Origin: PoT sp049331405
GTDB lineage: Bacteria; Planctomycetota; Planctomycetia; Isosphaerales; Isosphaeraceae
Direction: 5' to 3'
Assembly (NCBI RefSeq): GCF_049331405.1
Contig: NZ_CP186274.1
Location: 2,542,001 to 2,606,000 of the forward strand
Length of the DNA stretch: 64,000 nucleotides
The position numbers and the translations under genes were made by a program. Positions 50,194 to 63,453 of the stretch are shown here, in pieces (positions within the stretch are counted from its first letter, which is position 1; each line of letters starts with the position of its first letter). The notes beneath the pieces were generated by a model. That model was given only the letters and a program-made list of their open reading frames with translations. It was not told the origin of the DNA and did not search any database.

Positions 50194-51345
50194 TCAACCC
50201 ATCAGGTTGCGGAACTCCTCGAAGAGGTAGTGGCTGTCATGCGGGCCCGCCGAAGCTTCCGGGTGATACTGCACGCTGAAAACAGGCAGCTTCGAGTGGC
50301 GGAGTCCTTCGAGCGTGTGGTCGTTCAGGTTCACGTGGCTCGCCACGACGTCACCGGGCAGGGTCGACGGATCGACGGCGAACCCGTGATTCTGCGTGGT
50401 GATCTCGACCCGACCACTCTGCTCGTTGCGGACCGGATGATTTGCGCCACGATGCCCGAACTTCAGCTTGAAAGTCTTGGCCCCGAAGGCCTGGCCAAGC
50501 AACTGGTGCCCCAGGCAGATGCCGAAGATGGGGGTCCCGTCCTTCTCTGCCGCCGACTTGATGAGGTGTCGGAGCGTCTCGGTTGCCTCGGCGAGTGCGC
50601 CGGGGTCGCCGGGGCCATTGGAGATGAAGATCCCGTCGGGATTGTGCTCGAGGATCGCTGCTGCAGGCGCGGAGCCCGGCATGACGGTGACCCGGCAGCC
50701 TTGGTCGACCAGGTGGCGCGGGATGTTCCACTTCATGCCGAAGTCGAGGGCCACGACGTGCGGAATCTTCTTGCCCTCGGCGGCCGTACGCCCCTTCGCG
50801 CTCTCGGGCGCGATGGCGTAGGTGACCTCGAGGCCCGGCTCCCAGGACTTCGATTCTTGCGGCATCACCTCGCGGGCGAGGTCGCGGCCGACAAGCCCAG
50901 GGCTCGCCTTGGCCTTGGCGACGAGGCTGGCGTCGTCGAGGTCCTTCGTCGACAGGATCCCCTTAAGGGCCCCGCGCTCACGCGTCAAGAGGACGAGCGC
51001 CCGGGTATCGATCCCCTCGATGCCGATGATCCCGTGTTCCTTGAGGTAGGACTGGAGCGAGGCCTGCGACCGATAGTTGCTCACCACTCGGCTCAGCTCT
51101 CGGATGACGAAGCCACGGACCCAGGGGTGGCTGCTCTCGGCATCCTCTGAGTTAACCCCGTAATTGCCGATCTGAGGGTAAGTCATGGCGACGATCTGAC
51201 CGTGGTACGAAGGGTCTGTCAGGATCTCCTGATACCCGGTCATGCTCGTGTTGAAGACGACCTCGCCATCGATTTCACCCTTGGCCCCGAAGGCCCTGCC
51301 CGTAAAGACAGTGCCGTCTTCCAACGCAAGCTTCGCAAGTTCCAT
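50194..51345 (-). CDS. carA: carbamoyl-phosphate synthase small (glutaminase) subunit
   Basis: Hydrolyses glutamine to feed ammonia to CarB for arginine and pyrimidine synthesis. 383 residues with an N-terminal CPSase_sm domain (GEVVFNTSMTGYQEILTDPSY) and a class I amidotransferase triad: Cys277 (GICLGHQ), His361 and Glu363 (YHPEASAGP). carB is not adjacent. The ATG at 51345 is preferred; an in-frame TTG at 51357 sits too close to a GGGGAG sequence. Confidence 0.95.
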   Translation of the reverse strand: MELAKLALEDGTVFTGRAFGAKGEIDGEVVFNTSMTGYQEILTDPSYHGQIVAMTYPQIGNYGVNSEDAESSHPWVRGFVIRELSRVVSNYRSQASLQSYLKEHGIIGIEGIDTRALVLLTRERGALKGILSTKDLDDASLVAKAKASPGLVGRDLAREVMPQESKSWEPGLEVTYAIAPESAKGRTAAEGKKIPHVVALDFGMKWNIPRHLVDQGCRVTVMPGSAPAAAILEHNPDGIFISNGPGDPGALAEATETLRHLIKSAAEKDGTPIFGICLGHQLLGQAFGAKTFKLKFGHRGANHPVRNEQSGRVEITTQNHGFAVDPSTLPGDVVASHVNLNDHTLEGLRHSKLPVFSVQYHPEASAGPHDSHYLFEEFRNLMG

Positions 51346-51620
51346 GGATGCGTCCAATTCTCCCCGGTGCAGAAGTCGAAATCGAAAGTGAGCCAGGATC
51401 GTCCTTTTTCAGGCGCAAAGCGCGCACGCCGAAACCCCTCGAATCTGCCTCTACTAGTATAGAGGAATACGAAGACGCGAAACTAGATTAGATCGAGGCC
51501 GAAGACCAAGTGAACGTGAAGAAATTCCCTACAAAGAGCCTCATAGGTGGATGCAAAAACTCCTACGAGATTCCGGGGAAGAGCGATAGAGGAAGCTCAG
51601 CGACCTTAATGCAAAGAAAC
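51346..51620. other. intergenic region upstream of carA
   Basis: No gene. A minus-strand TATACT at 51456-51461 is a possible carA -10 element but lacks a clear -35. The rRNA terminator begins at 51621. Confidence 0.5.
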
Positions 51621-51665
51621 AAAAAAAGCCGCCCCGGGTCACCTTTGGGGGTGACCGGGGCGGCT
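51621..51665 (-). terminator. intrinsic terminator of the rRNA operon
   Basis: On the minus strand a GC-rich stem (51651-51665 with 51628-51643, one bulge) is followed directly by seven T (51621-51627). It lies about 6 bases after the 5S end. Classic Rho-independent form. Confidence 0.9.
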
Positions 51666-51671
51666 TGTGGG

Positions 51672-51782
51672 ATTCCGGCGATGACCGACTTTCGCGCCAG
51701 GGGCACTATCATGGGCCTGACGGGCTTAACGGCCGTGTTCGGGATGGGAACGGGTGGGACCCCGTCAGTATGGTCGCCGGAA
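51672..51782 (-). rRNA. rrf: 5S ribosomal RNA
   Basis: About 111 nt; ends are estimates. The minus strand shows the conserved CCCATCCCGAACACGG segment and ends that pair (TTCCGGCGACCA with its complement near ATCGCCGGAA). Last gene of the operon. The 215-nt spacer to 23S holds only small hairpins. Confidence 0.93.
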
Positions 51783-51997
51783 ATTCATCCGCCCGGCGAT
51801 GAAGCCGGACGGACGCGTTTCGGTGGATCGGGTCACGCGTCGAATGACTCGCAGCGGGCGGGCACACCCGAGGACCTCGACCACAGCGGATCCTTATAGA
51901 TCCGTATGTCACATGGTCCGGGTGATGTGTGAAACACACTCCGGATCTCATCCTTCGCCTCCGACGCTCAACGTCGGGGGAGGCGGACGGATCGGGG

Positions 51998-54799
<2,802 letters not shown>

Positions 54800-55363
54800 C
54801 GATCCGGCCGCCGCACGGGTGCGACAGTCGATCCGGCATGGGTCACGTTCCCGCTTGGTGAGTCGGCGTCTCGCGACGCGGCTTCACCACCGTGTAACGA
54901 TACTTGCGAGACCTGTCCGCCTCTCGGCGTGTCAGTCTCGCGATCCGTAAGGGTTCCACTGTTGTGGAGATACTTGGTATGCCACTACCATTGCTACGGT
55001 ATTCTTGCGTGACCAAATCACCGAATTGTCAAGGAGCGATCGGCGCCCGGCAACCCGGGGCCTACCTGGCCGCTGGCCAGGGGGCGAAGCTGTCTGATGA
55101 CAGCACCGCCCCGCACCCAGCGGGACTTCTGAATAAGCGATAGAGCAGAGGTGGGATGATCGCTCATCCCACCGTCACCCCATCAGATTTTCATCTGAGA
55201 CGGTCGATCGTTCGTGGTGTTGCGTTACGGACCCGCGTGGGAAGCCGGCGTCAAGCGTCGAGAACTAGGGACGGTGCCGATGCGGCCTTTCCGACCGGAC
55301 GACGCGAGATAACTCGCACCGCTTTGGCCCGGTCTCGGGCCGAGATTTTCCAAGGAAATCCTT
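54800..55363 (-). other. 16S-23S spacer with boxA and no tRNA
   Basis: About 560 nt. A boxA-like GCTCCTTGACAA lies at 55026-55037 (minus). No cloverleaf for tRNA-Ile or tRNA-Ala was found, unlike many bacterial operons. Several GC-rich hairpins near 55075-55095 probably belong to rRNA processing. Confidence 0.7.
55026..55037 (-). promoter_or_regulatory. boxA antitermination site in the spacer
   Basis: GCTCCTTGACAA followed by TTCGG, close to the bacterial boxA consensus and sharing TTGACAATTCGG with the leader copy at 57100. Confidence 0.6.
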
Positions 55364-56874
<1,511 letters not shown>

Positions 56875-57099
56875 GGTCCGATTCACCATCCGAAGATGGC
56901 GTCTCGATCCTCTCCCTTCGGGTCGAGGAAATAACTGACTGGTCGCAGACGATCCTCATTGGGATTTGCATCCCGGAATCGTATGCCGGTTGGTGCTGCC
57001 GTCCCTGCCGTACTCCTCCCCAACCGGGAGGGGACGACCCCGACGGCTTCACGCCGGCTTCCCTCGAGGGTCCACAACGATCCACCACGATCGACCGAA

Positions 57100-57110
57100 T
57101 TGTCAAAGAG
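57100..57110 (-). promoter_or_regulatory. boxA antitermination site in the rRNA leader
   Basis: CTCTTTGACAA on the minus strand, nearly the consensus TGCTCTTTAACAA, in the 390-nt leader between the promoter and 16S. Confidence 0.65.
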
Positions 57111-57272
57111 AGCCCCGACGATGTCAGCGGCCGGAGCGACCTGCCTCTTGGGGCGAGTCATTCCGGCCGAACACCAACGCAGGGATACGCGACCCACAGT
57201 TCAGTATCGATTGTCCGTTACCGTCCTGTCGGCCGGTCGTCGTCACCCGTGTTGTCACAGGCGACAGGGGTA

Positions 57273-57300
57273 ATAGTACCGGGAAATCGTCCGGGGTCAA
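57273..57300 (-). promoter_or_regulatory. rRNA operon promoter
   Basis: On the minus strand: TTGACC (57295-57300), 16-bp spacer, TACTAT (57273-57278). Start expected near 57266, leaving a leader of about 390 nt. No other pair of this quality was seen in the region. Confidence 0.7.
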
Positions 57301-57789
57301 CAGGCTACTAGGGAATTGGATGAGTTTTTTGCGAAGCCTCGATGTGGGGCGCTAATTCTTAACAGTGTGGATGCTCCACAAAGCCCTGTCATTTTCACTC
57401 GACTTGGTCGCCCAACTCTTCATCATTTTCGACTATAAGTCACCCCAGAGATTGATCTGCACATCGATCGGCTCTTCGATCCATGCTGCCACGGTTATTC
57501 GCGATCCCATTCATACCGCTGACCACTGGGAGGAGCGGCGAGGGGCGATTGGCCGGTGGAGCGGGCCTTGATGCTTCCCCGCTTGTTGTAAATCTGCTCC
57601 CTATTGGAATGCTTGCGATTCAATAGTGTTGTTATTGTTCCCTGCGACCTGAAAATGACCGAGCGTTCACCCGTCTCCGCGTCACGTCCTTCTTACTGAC
57701 GCCACGAATACGGGTGAACGCTCGAGTTAACCGCCGATCATCCGACGCTGCCCGGATCAGTCTCGCCGCGAAATCCTGAGGACCTCAGC
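57301..57789. other. intergenic region between the rRNA promoter and the pirin gene
   Basis: About 490 bp, less GC-rich than the genes around it. No gene was found. It holds a small hairpin at 57601-57626 (CTATTGGAA / TTCAATAG, one bulge) and the large inverted repeat at 57660-57724. Confidence 0.6.
57660..57724. repeat. 15-bp perfect inverted repeat with nested inner repeat
   Basis: Outer arms 57660-57674 and 57710-57724 (CGAGCGTTCACCCGT and complement); inner arms GCGTCA 57679-57684 and TGACGC 57697-57702. It lies 66 bp beyond the pirin stop. Could be a terminator without T-run, a small structured RNA or a REP-like element. Confidence 0.75.
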
Positions 57790-58488
57790 TCAGGCGAGGT
57801 CGAACAGCAGGACAGCCGAAGATTCCAGGCCCTCGACCTCGACGAGTTCCGTATCGCTGATCGCGAGGCCGTCACCCGCCTTCAACTCGACTCCGACCGC
57901 CTTCACCGATCCGGAGACAACCTGCAACCAAGCATGTCTCTCCTGACCCAACTCGTAACTGACCACTTCCGACGGATCCAGGAATGTCTGCGAGAGACTC
58001 GCGTCTTGGTGGATCGTCAGCGAGCCGTCACGAGCATCCCTTGAGGCGAGAGTCTGCCAACGGCCGCGAGCCTGCGTGCGGTCGAACTCCTTCTGCTCGT
58101 AGCTCGGAGTGATTCCCGCGCGGTCCGGGAAGATCCAGATCTGGAGCAGGTGGATCGGGTCCGTCTCCGAGGCGTTCGCCTCGCTGTGCAGGATGCCGGA
58201 CCCGGCCGTCATCCTTTGCAGTTCGCCGGGACGGATCGTCGAGCCGTTCCCGAGGCTGTCCTGATGCTTCAGTTCCCCTTCGATCACGTAGGTGAGGATC
58301 TCCATGTCGCGATGGCCGTGCCTGGGGAATCCACCACCACCGGCGATGCGGTCCTCGTTGATAACTCGCAGCGATCGGAAACCCATGTGCCGCGGGTCGT
58401 GATACTCACTGAACGAGAACGTGTAGTGGGTATCCAGCCACTCATAGCGGGCATGACCACGTTCGGCCGACCTTCGGATGGCAAGCAT
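57790..58488 (-). CDS. pirin-family bicupin protein
   Basis: 232 residues, YhhW-like. The N-terminal cupin carries the metal ligands: PRHGHRDMEI (two His near residue 57) and GILHSEANAS (His and Glu near 100). The C-terminal cupin is degenerate. Homologues include quercetin 2,3-dioxygenases and stress proteins; the native substrate is unknown. AAAGGAA lies 7 bases before the ATG at 58488. A strong promoter with an overlapping dyad stands about 130 bp upstream, pointing to inducible control. Confidence 0.92.
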   Translation of the reverse strand: MLAIRRSAERGHARYEWLDTHYTFSFSEYHDPRHMGFRSLRVINEDRIAGGGGFPRHGHRDMEILTYVIEGELKHQDSLGNGSTIRPGELQRMTAGSGILHSEANASETDPIHLLQIWIFPDRAGITPSYEQKEFDRTQARGRWQTLASRDARDGSLTIHQDASLSQTFLDPSEVVSYELGQERHAWLQVVSGSVKAVGVELKAGDGLAISDTELVEVEGLESSAVLLFDLA

Positions 58489-58618
58489 CGGACATTCCTT
58501 TCAACTCGATCGCCTGAGGGGGCTTTCCCAATCGAGAAGGCACCTCGGACCCGTCACGCCGAGAGCAAGAGAAAGGGCTGATCGCCGTGTGATCGTCCTT
58601 ACACCCTCGACTGAGATC

Positions 58619-58647
58619 ATTGTAAGTCACAACGATTATTGTTGCAA
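58619..58647 (-). promoter_or_regulatory. pirin promoter with overlapping dyad
   Basis: On the minus strand: TTGCAA (58642-58647), 17-bp spacer, TACAAT (58619-58624). The pseudo-palindrome CAACxATxATxGTTG at 58630-58644 overlaps the -35 end and spacer, as expected for a MarR- or HxlR-type repressor site (inference). Confidence 0.6.
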
Positions 58648-59208
58648 CAGGCAATCTACGAGATCTCGAAGGCGAATGTTCGTCGGCTTTCGGGTCCGAC
58701 CGACGATCCCAACCTGGGGCCGGACGAATCATTCCCCAGACTCGACCTCGACATCGCCCGAGTGTGCTCGCCCGTGGGGTGGAAAACCAACGGGTCGGCG
58801 AACCAGTCGGAAATCCAAAATGAACCTGACTGCCCAGGTCATCTCATGAAAAATGAAGTCGATCAGAATGAAAATTCACATCTTTGATGCTGAGCAGCAT
58901 GTTGCGATCATTTTTTCACCGAATGTGGCCATTCTTTCGACACTCGCCTGGTTGTTCATCCCTCACGGAAGTCTGCTCAAGGATCCGATGGTGGTTCGAC
59001 ATAAGTCATCGCATGATCAATCGGAATGAATCTTGCATTGAGGGGTGCGTCGCGCACTGCGGCCGACGATCCTGACTCCCGCTGCCGGGTCGTCGCGCGG
59101 AGGCTCGAACCTCTCCCGAACCGCGACGCTCGCGGCGTCCGCTTACGTCAGACTGGAAGCCGAGGCCGAGGCCCGGGTTCAATTCCCCCCCAAGAAACGA
59201 GTGTGACG
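58648..59208. other. intergenic region before the second DUF1559 gene
   Basis: About 560 bp. A 53-codon frame (58868-59029) has weak start signals and no recognised relation. An AT-rich patch near 58900 may hold the DUF1559 promoter; no clear hexamer pair was found. Confidence 0.5.
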
Positions 59209-60237
59209 ATGTCGAGTCGACGACGTGGATTCACCCTGATCGAACTGCTGGTAGTCATCGCGATTATCGCCGTCCTGATTGCGCTCCTGCTGCCCGCCGT
59301 GCAGGCGGCTCGTGAAGCGGCCCGACGCATCCAGTGCACCAACAACATGAAGCAGTTGGGGCTCGCGATCCACAGCTACGAGCAGACGATCAACACGCTG
59401 CCGCCGCAGTTGCTCCTGACTGGCACGGGGACGACCGTGACCTGGTCGAACGGTTACGGGGCGCACGCCCGGATCATCCCGTTCGCGGAGCAGGGGCCGC
59501 TCTTCAACACCATCAACTTCGACGTGGACATGCAGACGCCCCCCAACACGTCGGTCGCCGCGGCGCTCATCGGCTTCCTCGTCTGCCCGAGCGAGGTGAA
59601 GCCGAGCACGCGAGCCCTGACCGATGGGACGCGCTACGGGATCGCCTCCTACGGCTTCGTCACGGGCGACTGGTTCGTCTGGGGCGGACTCGGCAGCAAT
59701 CTGAAGGGGCGTTCGGCGTTCGGCCCGAATCTTTCCCGTCGCCTCTCCGAGTTCACCGACGGCCTCAGCAACACCCTCTTGATGTCAGAGGGCAAGGCCT
59801 TCGTGACCTACTACCGCGATTGTCCGACCCTCGCCAACATCCAAGATGCGTCGAACGTTCCCCCGCCCAACGCCGACCCCCACACGGTCGCGCCAGAGTA
59901 CCTCGGAGGATGCGCCCTTCGCGTCGACGAGGGTCGCACACAGTGGTTCGAATCAGGCTCGCACCACACGGGGATCACGACCGCCTGGCCGCCGAACAAG
60001 CGGACCTCGGGAGGCCCCAACAAGCTGTACAGCGATGTCGACCTCACGAGCAGCCGCGAGAAGCTCGGCCGCCCGACCTTCGCGGCCGCCACGGCACGGA
60101 GCTACCACCCCGGCGGCGTCAACGCGCTGCTCGGCGACGGCTCCGTGCGGTTCATCAAGGATTCCATCAACGGCCTGAACTGGCGGGCGATCGGCACGGT
60201 GGCCGGCGGCGAAGTTCTGAGCTCGGACTCTTTCTGA
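59209..60237 (+). CDS. DUF1559 protein with pilin-like N-terminus
   Basis: 342 residues. Prepilin signal RRRGFTLIELLVVIAIIAVL at the very N-terminus, then the DUF1559 domain with DGLSNTLLMSEG and the C-terminal SYHPGGVNALLGDGSVRFIK motif. Same family as the protein at 35471 but only moderately alike outside the signal. The ATG at 59209 was chosen to put the signal first. No lipoprotein partner follows on the same strand, unlike the first copy; the next gene is convergent. Confidence 0.93.
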   Translation: MSSRRRGFTLIELLVVIAIIAVLIALLLPAVQAAREAARRIQCTNNMKQLGLAIHSYEQTINTLPPQLLLTGTGTTVTWSNGYGAHARIIPFAEQGPLFNTINFDVDMQTPPNTSVAAALIGFLVCPSEVKPSTRALTDGTRYGIASYGFVTGDWFVWGGLGSNLKGRSAFGPNLSRRLSEFTDGLSNTLLMSEGKAFVTYYRDCPTLANIQDASNVPPPNADPHTVAPEYLGGCALRVDEGRTQWFESGSHHTGITTAWPPNKRTSGGPNKLYSDVDLTSSREKLGRPTFAAATARSYHPGGVNALLGDGSVRFIKDSINGLNWRAIGTVAGGEVLSSDSF

Positions 60238-60328
60238 TCCGAGGCGGAAACTGGCTCGAAGAGGTGGGTTGGTCCACTCGATCGCTTCGGCCTGGATTGC
60301 GTCCCCATCCAGGCCGGAGTTCAAAGCC

Positions 60329-61285
60329 TCACTTCCTTGAGTCGCGGATCTGGTTGAGCGTCAGAAGGGCATAGGTGGTGATCATCACGGGGGAGGAGTG
60401 GGCCTGCTCGGGCGATTCCTGGGGATTCACCCAGCTGCCGTCTCCCTGCTGCCTGTCGGACAGCCTGAGGGCCAGTTCCTCGCGCCAGTCGTGTAGGACG
60501 CCCTGATCATCGCGGAAGTGATCAAGACCGAGCATCCTCATCAGCCTGGCGAATTCATAGTAATAGCGGTAGAGCCCCTGGTTCGTCGTGCTCATGCCGG
60601 GATGGACGTCGAGGCTGTAGTGACGCCTCAGCCATCCCAGCGCCCGCTGTATGCGCACGTCCTCGACGGCGACGCCCGAGCCAAGGAGGCTCGTCAGGCC
60701 CATGCAAGTGGCCACGCCATTCGGCTTCGTCTTCGTTGCTACCTCGCCCCGACCGGAAGCCTCTTTCAGAGCGGGCTCGACCAGGAATCCGCCCTCTTCC
60801 GGGTCATCATGCTTGGTCGACGCGTCGGGAGAGGAGGACTGGGATACTTTCTGGCAACGTGCGACGAACGTGATGGCCTTCTGCGCATAGGGATCGTCGG
60901 CGGGCAATCCGGCGGAGAGCAATACCTGGAGTGACTGCGCCGTGTGCAGCAGATCCGGGGCGGATCGTCCATCCTTGCCCGTCCCACCGAAGTAGCGATG
61001 CGAGTTGACGCAGCCTCGCGACTCGTTCCATTGCGACTCCCGCAGGATCGTCATGGTCTGCGACAGCCCCGGCTTATGACCTCCGGCCTGCGTGGGTTCG
61101 CCGATCGACAGCGCCATGCGGTGGACAGCGTCATCGGCTTCGCCACCATCTGTCGAACCGACGAAGGCCGCGGCCGATGGATCGGACTGAGGGGATCCGC
61201 CACACCCTGTGACAATCAAGGCGATGAGAAAGACGAGACTGGCGGACCGAGGCTGCCTTGGCGGAACGTCGCGCGTCATATCCAT
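60329..61285 (-). CDS. lipoprotein with terpenoid-cyclase-like toroid fold
   Basis: 318 residues. A signal segment ends in the lipobox LIVTGC near residue 28. The mature part has alternating helices typical of the prenyltransferase/squalene-cyclase alpha-alpha toroid: LHTAQSLQVLLSAG, KAITFVARCQ, ATCMGLTSLLG, RALGWLRRHYSLD and QQGDGSWVNP near the end, a QxDGSW-like repeat. No cyclase DXDD motif was seen, so a binding or scaffold role is likely. GGAG lies 8 bases before the ATG at 61285. Confidence 0.75.
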   Translation of the reverse strand: MDMTRDVPPRQPRSASLVFLIALIVTGCGGSPQSDPSAAAFVGSTDGGEADDAVHRMALSIGEPTQAGGHKPGLSQTMTILRESQWNESRGCVNSHRYFGGTGKDGRSAPDLLHTAQSLQVLLSAGLPADDPYAQKAITFVARCQKVSQSSSPDASTKHDDPEEGGFLVEPALKEASGRGEVATKTKPNGVATCMGLTSLLGSGVAVEDVRIQRALGWLRRHYSLDVHPGMSTTNQGLYRYYYEFARLMRMLGLDHFRDDQGVLHDWREELALRLSDRQQGDGSWVNPQESPEQAHSSPVMITTYALLTLNQIRDSRK

Positions 61286-61687
61286 TGTCTCGTCTCCAGG
61301 CTTGAGCATCCCGAGGCCCAGCGAATCGGGCAACATGGCGGAATCGCTGGCTCTGCCTGAATTGACGACGGCGTGTCTTCCTATGCACCGCGAGCCAATG
61401 GGGGCAAAGCGGTCGCATCCCTATGCGAACGCCGTTCCCCGACTATTATCAAGGCGGATATCATTGGCAATAAGCAACTTACATCCAGGCGGCCTGGCCC
61501 GAAATGGACGTACTCGACGGCCAAAGAATCGTCGACCACGGACAATTTTCCGCCAACATGGGGTTATATCGAATGGCAGCACGGAGAGAGGGTTGTAGGG
61601 GGCTTTTTATCGCAACAATGATTTAGCTGTCGCCATGATAGCTTCAACCCGATCCGCACCCAGGCCAAACTAAACGGGATCGAGCAC
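61286..61687. other. intergenic region upstream of the toroid lipoprotein
   Basis: No gene. A weak minus-strand promoter candidate (TTGCCA, 16 bp, TAATAG near 61439-61467) could serve the lipoprotein. Confidence 0.4.
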
Positions 61688-61722
61688 AAAAAAAAAGAGG
61701 ACGGGAACAGAATCCCATCCTC
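61688..61722 (-). terminator. intrinsic terminator of the PEP-CTERM gene
   Basis: On the minus strand GAGGATGGGA pairs with TCCCGTCCTC (one T-G pair), loop TTCTGT, followed by nine T (61688-61696). It lies about 115 bp after the gene's stop. Confidence 0.8.
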
Positions 61723-61835
61723 CCAAAAACGCTCGGACAAGCCGACGAATTCACGGGCTCGTATCGGCGAAATCGCCCGTCGAGCCGTCGTTCTACCTCG
61801 ATTGGGTAGAGTATGAATGAGAACAAATGCAATCA

Positions 61836-62519
61836 TCAAGATGTGATGGCGTCGGAACACCTGGATCGGCGGTAGTAGACGCCTGCGGCGACGAACGCCA
61901 TTCCGATGAGGATGGACGAAGGTTCCGGGACCGTATTCCCGTAGAAGCTGATCTCGTCGATGCTGAGGGTCGCCCCGCCCGTGAGCCCTCCGATGGGGGT
62001 GATCTTCACCGACGAGACAGGCGTGTTGGTGAAGGCCGAGAAGGACGAGAGATCGGACGCTCGGATGACCGAGTTGTCGGGGAGCGTCACGGGGGCCGGC
62101 ACGATGTCGGCGGTCGCGATCAAGCTACCGGACTTGTCGAAGCCCTGGGCCTCGAACGCGCCGGAATTCGAGGCGGGAAGGTCCCCGTAGGAACCGTGAA
62201 TCGGGAAGGTCATCGTCAGCCCGAGGGAAGGCTCGGCGAATTTGATCGTGATCGATTCCGTGGGGTCGATCGTCCCGCCGGTCCCGTCCATGCCGGGCAG
62301 TCCGCCGACCACGCTGAGCCCATTCTTTAAATCGAGGTTCAACGTTCCCGAGCCGGTGATGGTCGCCCCGTCGATACTGAGCGAGGAGACCTGCTCATTA
62401 CCACGCGAGCTCAGGAACGTGTCAAACGCCGCAGCTTGTGCCTGCTCCGCCGTCCCGGCCAGGAGGATGAAGCCCGTAACGGCCAGCCACCTACGCCAAT
62501 CCTTGGCCTTTTCATCCAT
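61836..62519 (-). CDS. PEP-CTERM exported protein
   Basis: 227 residues. An N-terminal signal peptide (WLAVTGFILLAGTAEQAQA) is followed by a beta-rich domain (SSLSIDGATITGSGTLNLDL). The C-terminal sorting signal is VPEPSS, then a hydrophobic helix and an RRSR basic end. Exosortase would cut at PEP and anchor the protein at the surface. No exosortase gene is in the window. The ATG at 62519 is preferred; a TTG at 62531 is in frame. Confidence 0.85.
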   Translation of the reverse strand: MDEKAKDWRRWLAVTGFILLAGTAEQAQAAAFDTFLSSRGNEQVSSLSIDGATITGSGTLNLDLKNGLSVVGGLPGMDGTGGTIDPTESITIKFAEPSLGLTMTFPIHGSYGDLPASNSGAFEAQGFDKSGSLIATADIVPAPVTLPDNSVIRASDLSSFSAFTNTPVSSVKITPIGGLTGGATLSIDEISFYGNTVPEPSSILIGMAFVAAGVYYRRSRCSDAITS

Positions 62520-63054
62520 GGAGAGTTTCAATCCTGAAGATCAATTTGTATGCAAGAGACGTACGAAATGGAGGTCAAACCTTAACGCGAGAAATCCTCG
62601 TCGTAAAGCGCAATCCTCAAACTCGAAATTTTCGGTTGTTCAATCGCAGTAACACGTTCGGATCGAGACGTGCCGATTACTCCGGGACCGAAGGGATGAC
62701 AGGCGGCGAGGTGTGAACCTGGAGAATTGAGGATCGGATTGCAATCCCTCGGACTTGCGTGTTGAAGCATGAAAACCATGGTCGCAAGTCTTCATTTTGA
62801 TCAGAGACCTGATCCGCGACGATCAAAATACGATCGATGCGAAAGCCCGAACGTCGGGTTGGTATTTCACAAGGAATCAATGAAGGTCGAGCACATTTCG
62901 AGCGGTTTGGAGTAGATATGGCGCAACGTCCGATCGAGCAGGTCAGAGATCTGGAAAAACCTCTACCTTAGCAAGGAGTCAAAGCCCTAAAAGTTGGCTG
63001 GAAGCAGTAGGGTATCAGAAGAAATGTCAATGGACGATCGAAGTGCATCAACGC
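62520..63054. other. intergenic region upstream of the PEP-CTERM gene
   Basis: About 535 bp of lower GC content. No gene, RNA or clear promoter could be supported. Confidence 0.4.
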
Positions 63055-63080
63055 AAAAAGCCCTGACGAATCAGGGCTTT
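63055..63080 (-). terminator. intrinsic terminator of tRNA-Cys
   Basis: On the minus strand AAAGCCCTGA pairs with TCAGGGCTTT across a TTCG tetraloop, continuing into T's. About 12 bases after the tRNA. Confidence 0.85.
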
Positions 63081-63091
63081 ACGTCGTTCAG

Positions 63092-63162
<71 letters not shown>

Positions 63163-63178
63163 GATTGGAGAGGGGACG

Positions 63179-63207
63179 ATACTACCGGGTAGGGACTTCC
63201 CAAGCAA
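63179..63207 (-). promoter_or_regulatory. promoter of tRNA-Cys
   Basis: On the minus strand: TTGCTT (63202-63207), 17-bp spacer, TAGTAT (63179-63184). Start expected about 10 bases before the tRNA 5' end. Confidence 0.7.
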
Positions 63208-63373
63208 GAGGGATTTCTCATTTCCTTCGGAGGACGGTCGGATATCGCGAAGACGCGATGAAAGACCCGGGAATGACGAAAAATGACTGAAGGCGACTCA
63301 TGACATCGAGCCGTCACCAACCGGACACAGCAGCGGCGGGAACTTGGGTTCGAGTTTTTCTGAAATTTATGTC

Positions 63374-63403
63374 TTGCAAACGGGCTCGATCGGCTGATAA
63401 TAC
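63374..63403 (+). promoter_or_regulatory. promoter-like pair before the last ORF
   Basis: TTGCAA (63374-63379), 18-bp spacer, TAATAC (63398-63403), about 50 bp before the ATG at 63454. Confidence 0.4.
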
Positions 63404-63453
63404 TGTCGTCTGTGGTCGAGATTGACCTTATCTTGGCTCGAAGTGTATTCGAC

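Noticed and set aside
54800..55363. Possible tRNA-Ile or tRNA-Ala in the 16S-23S spacer
   Set aside because: No T-loop GGTTCGAATCC-type motif or cloverleaf could be found on either strand.
57365..57571. A 68-codon plus-strand frame upstream of the rRNA promoter
   Set aside because: No ribosome site or family-like features; it lies in a region with several hairpins.
58868..59029. A 53-codon frame starting MKIHIFDAEQ
   Set aside because: No good ribosome site, no recognised relation and atypical composition; kept only as a note.
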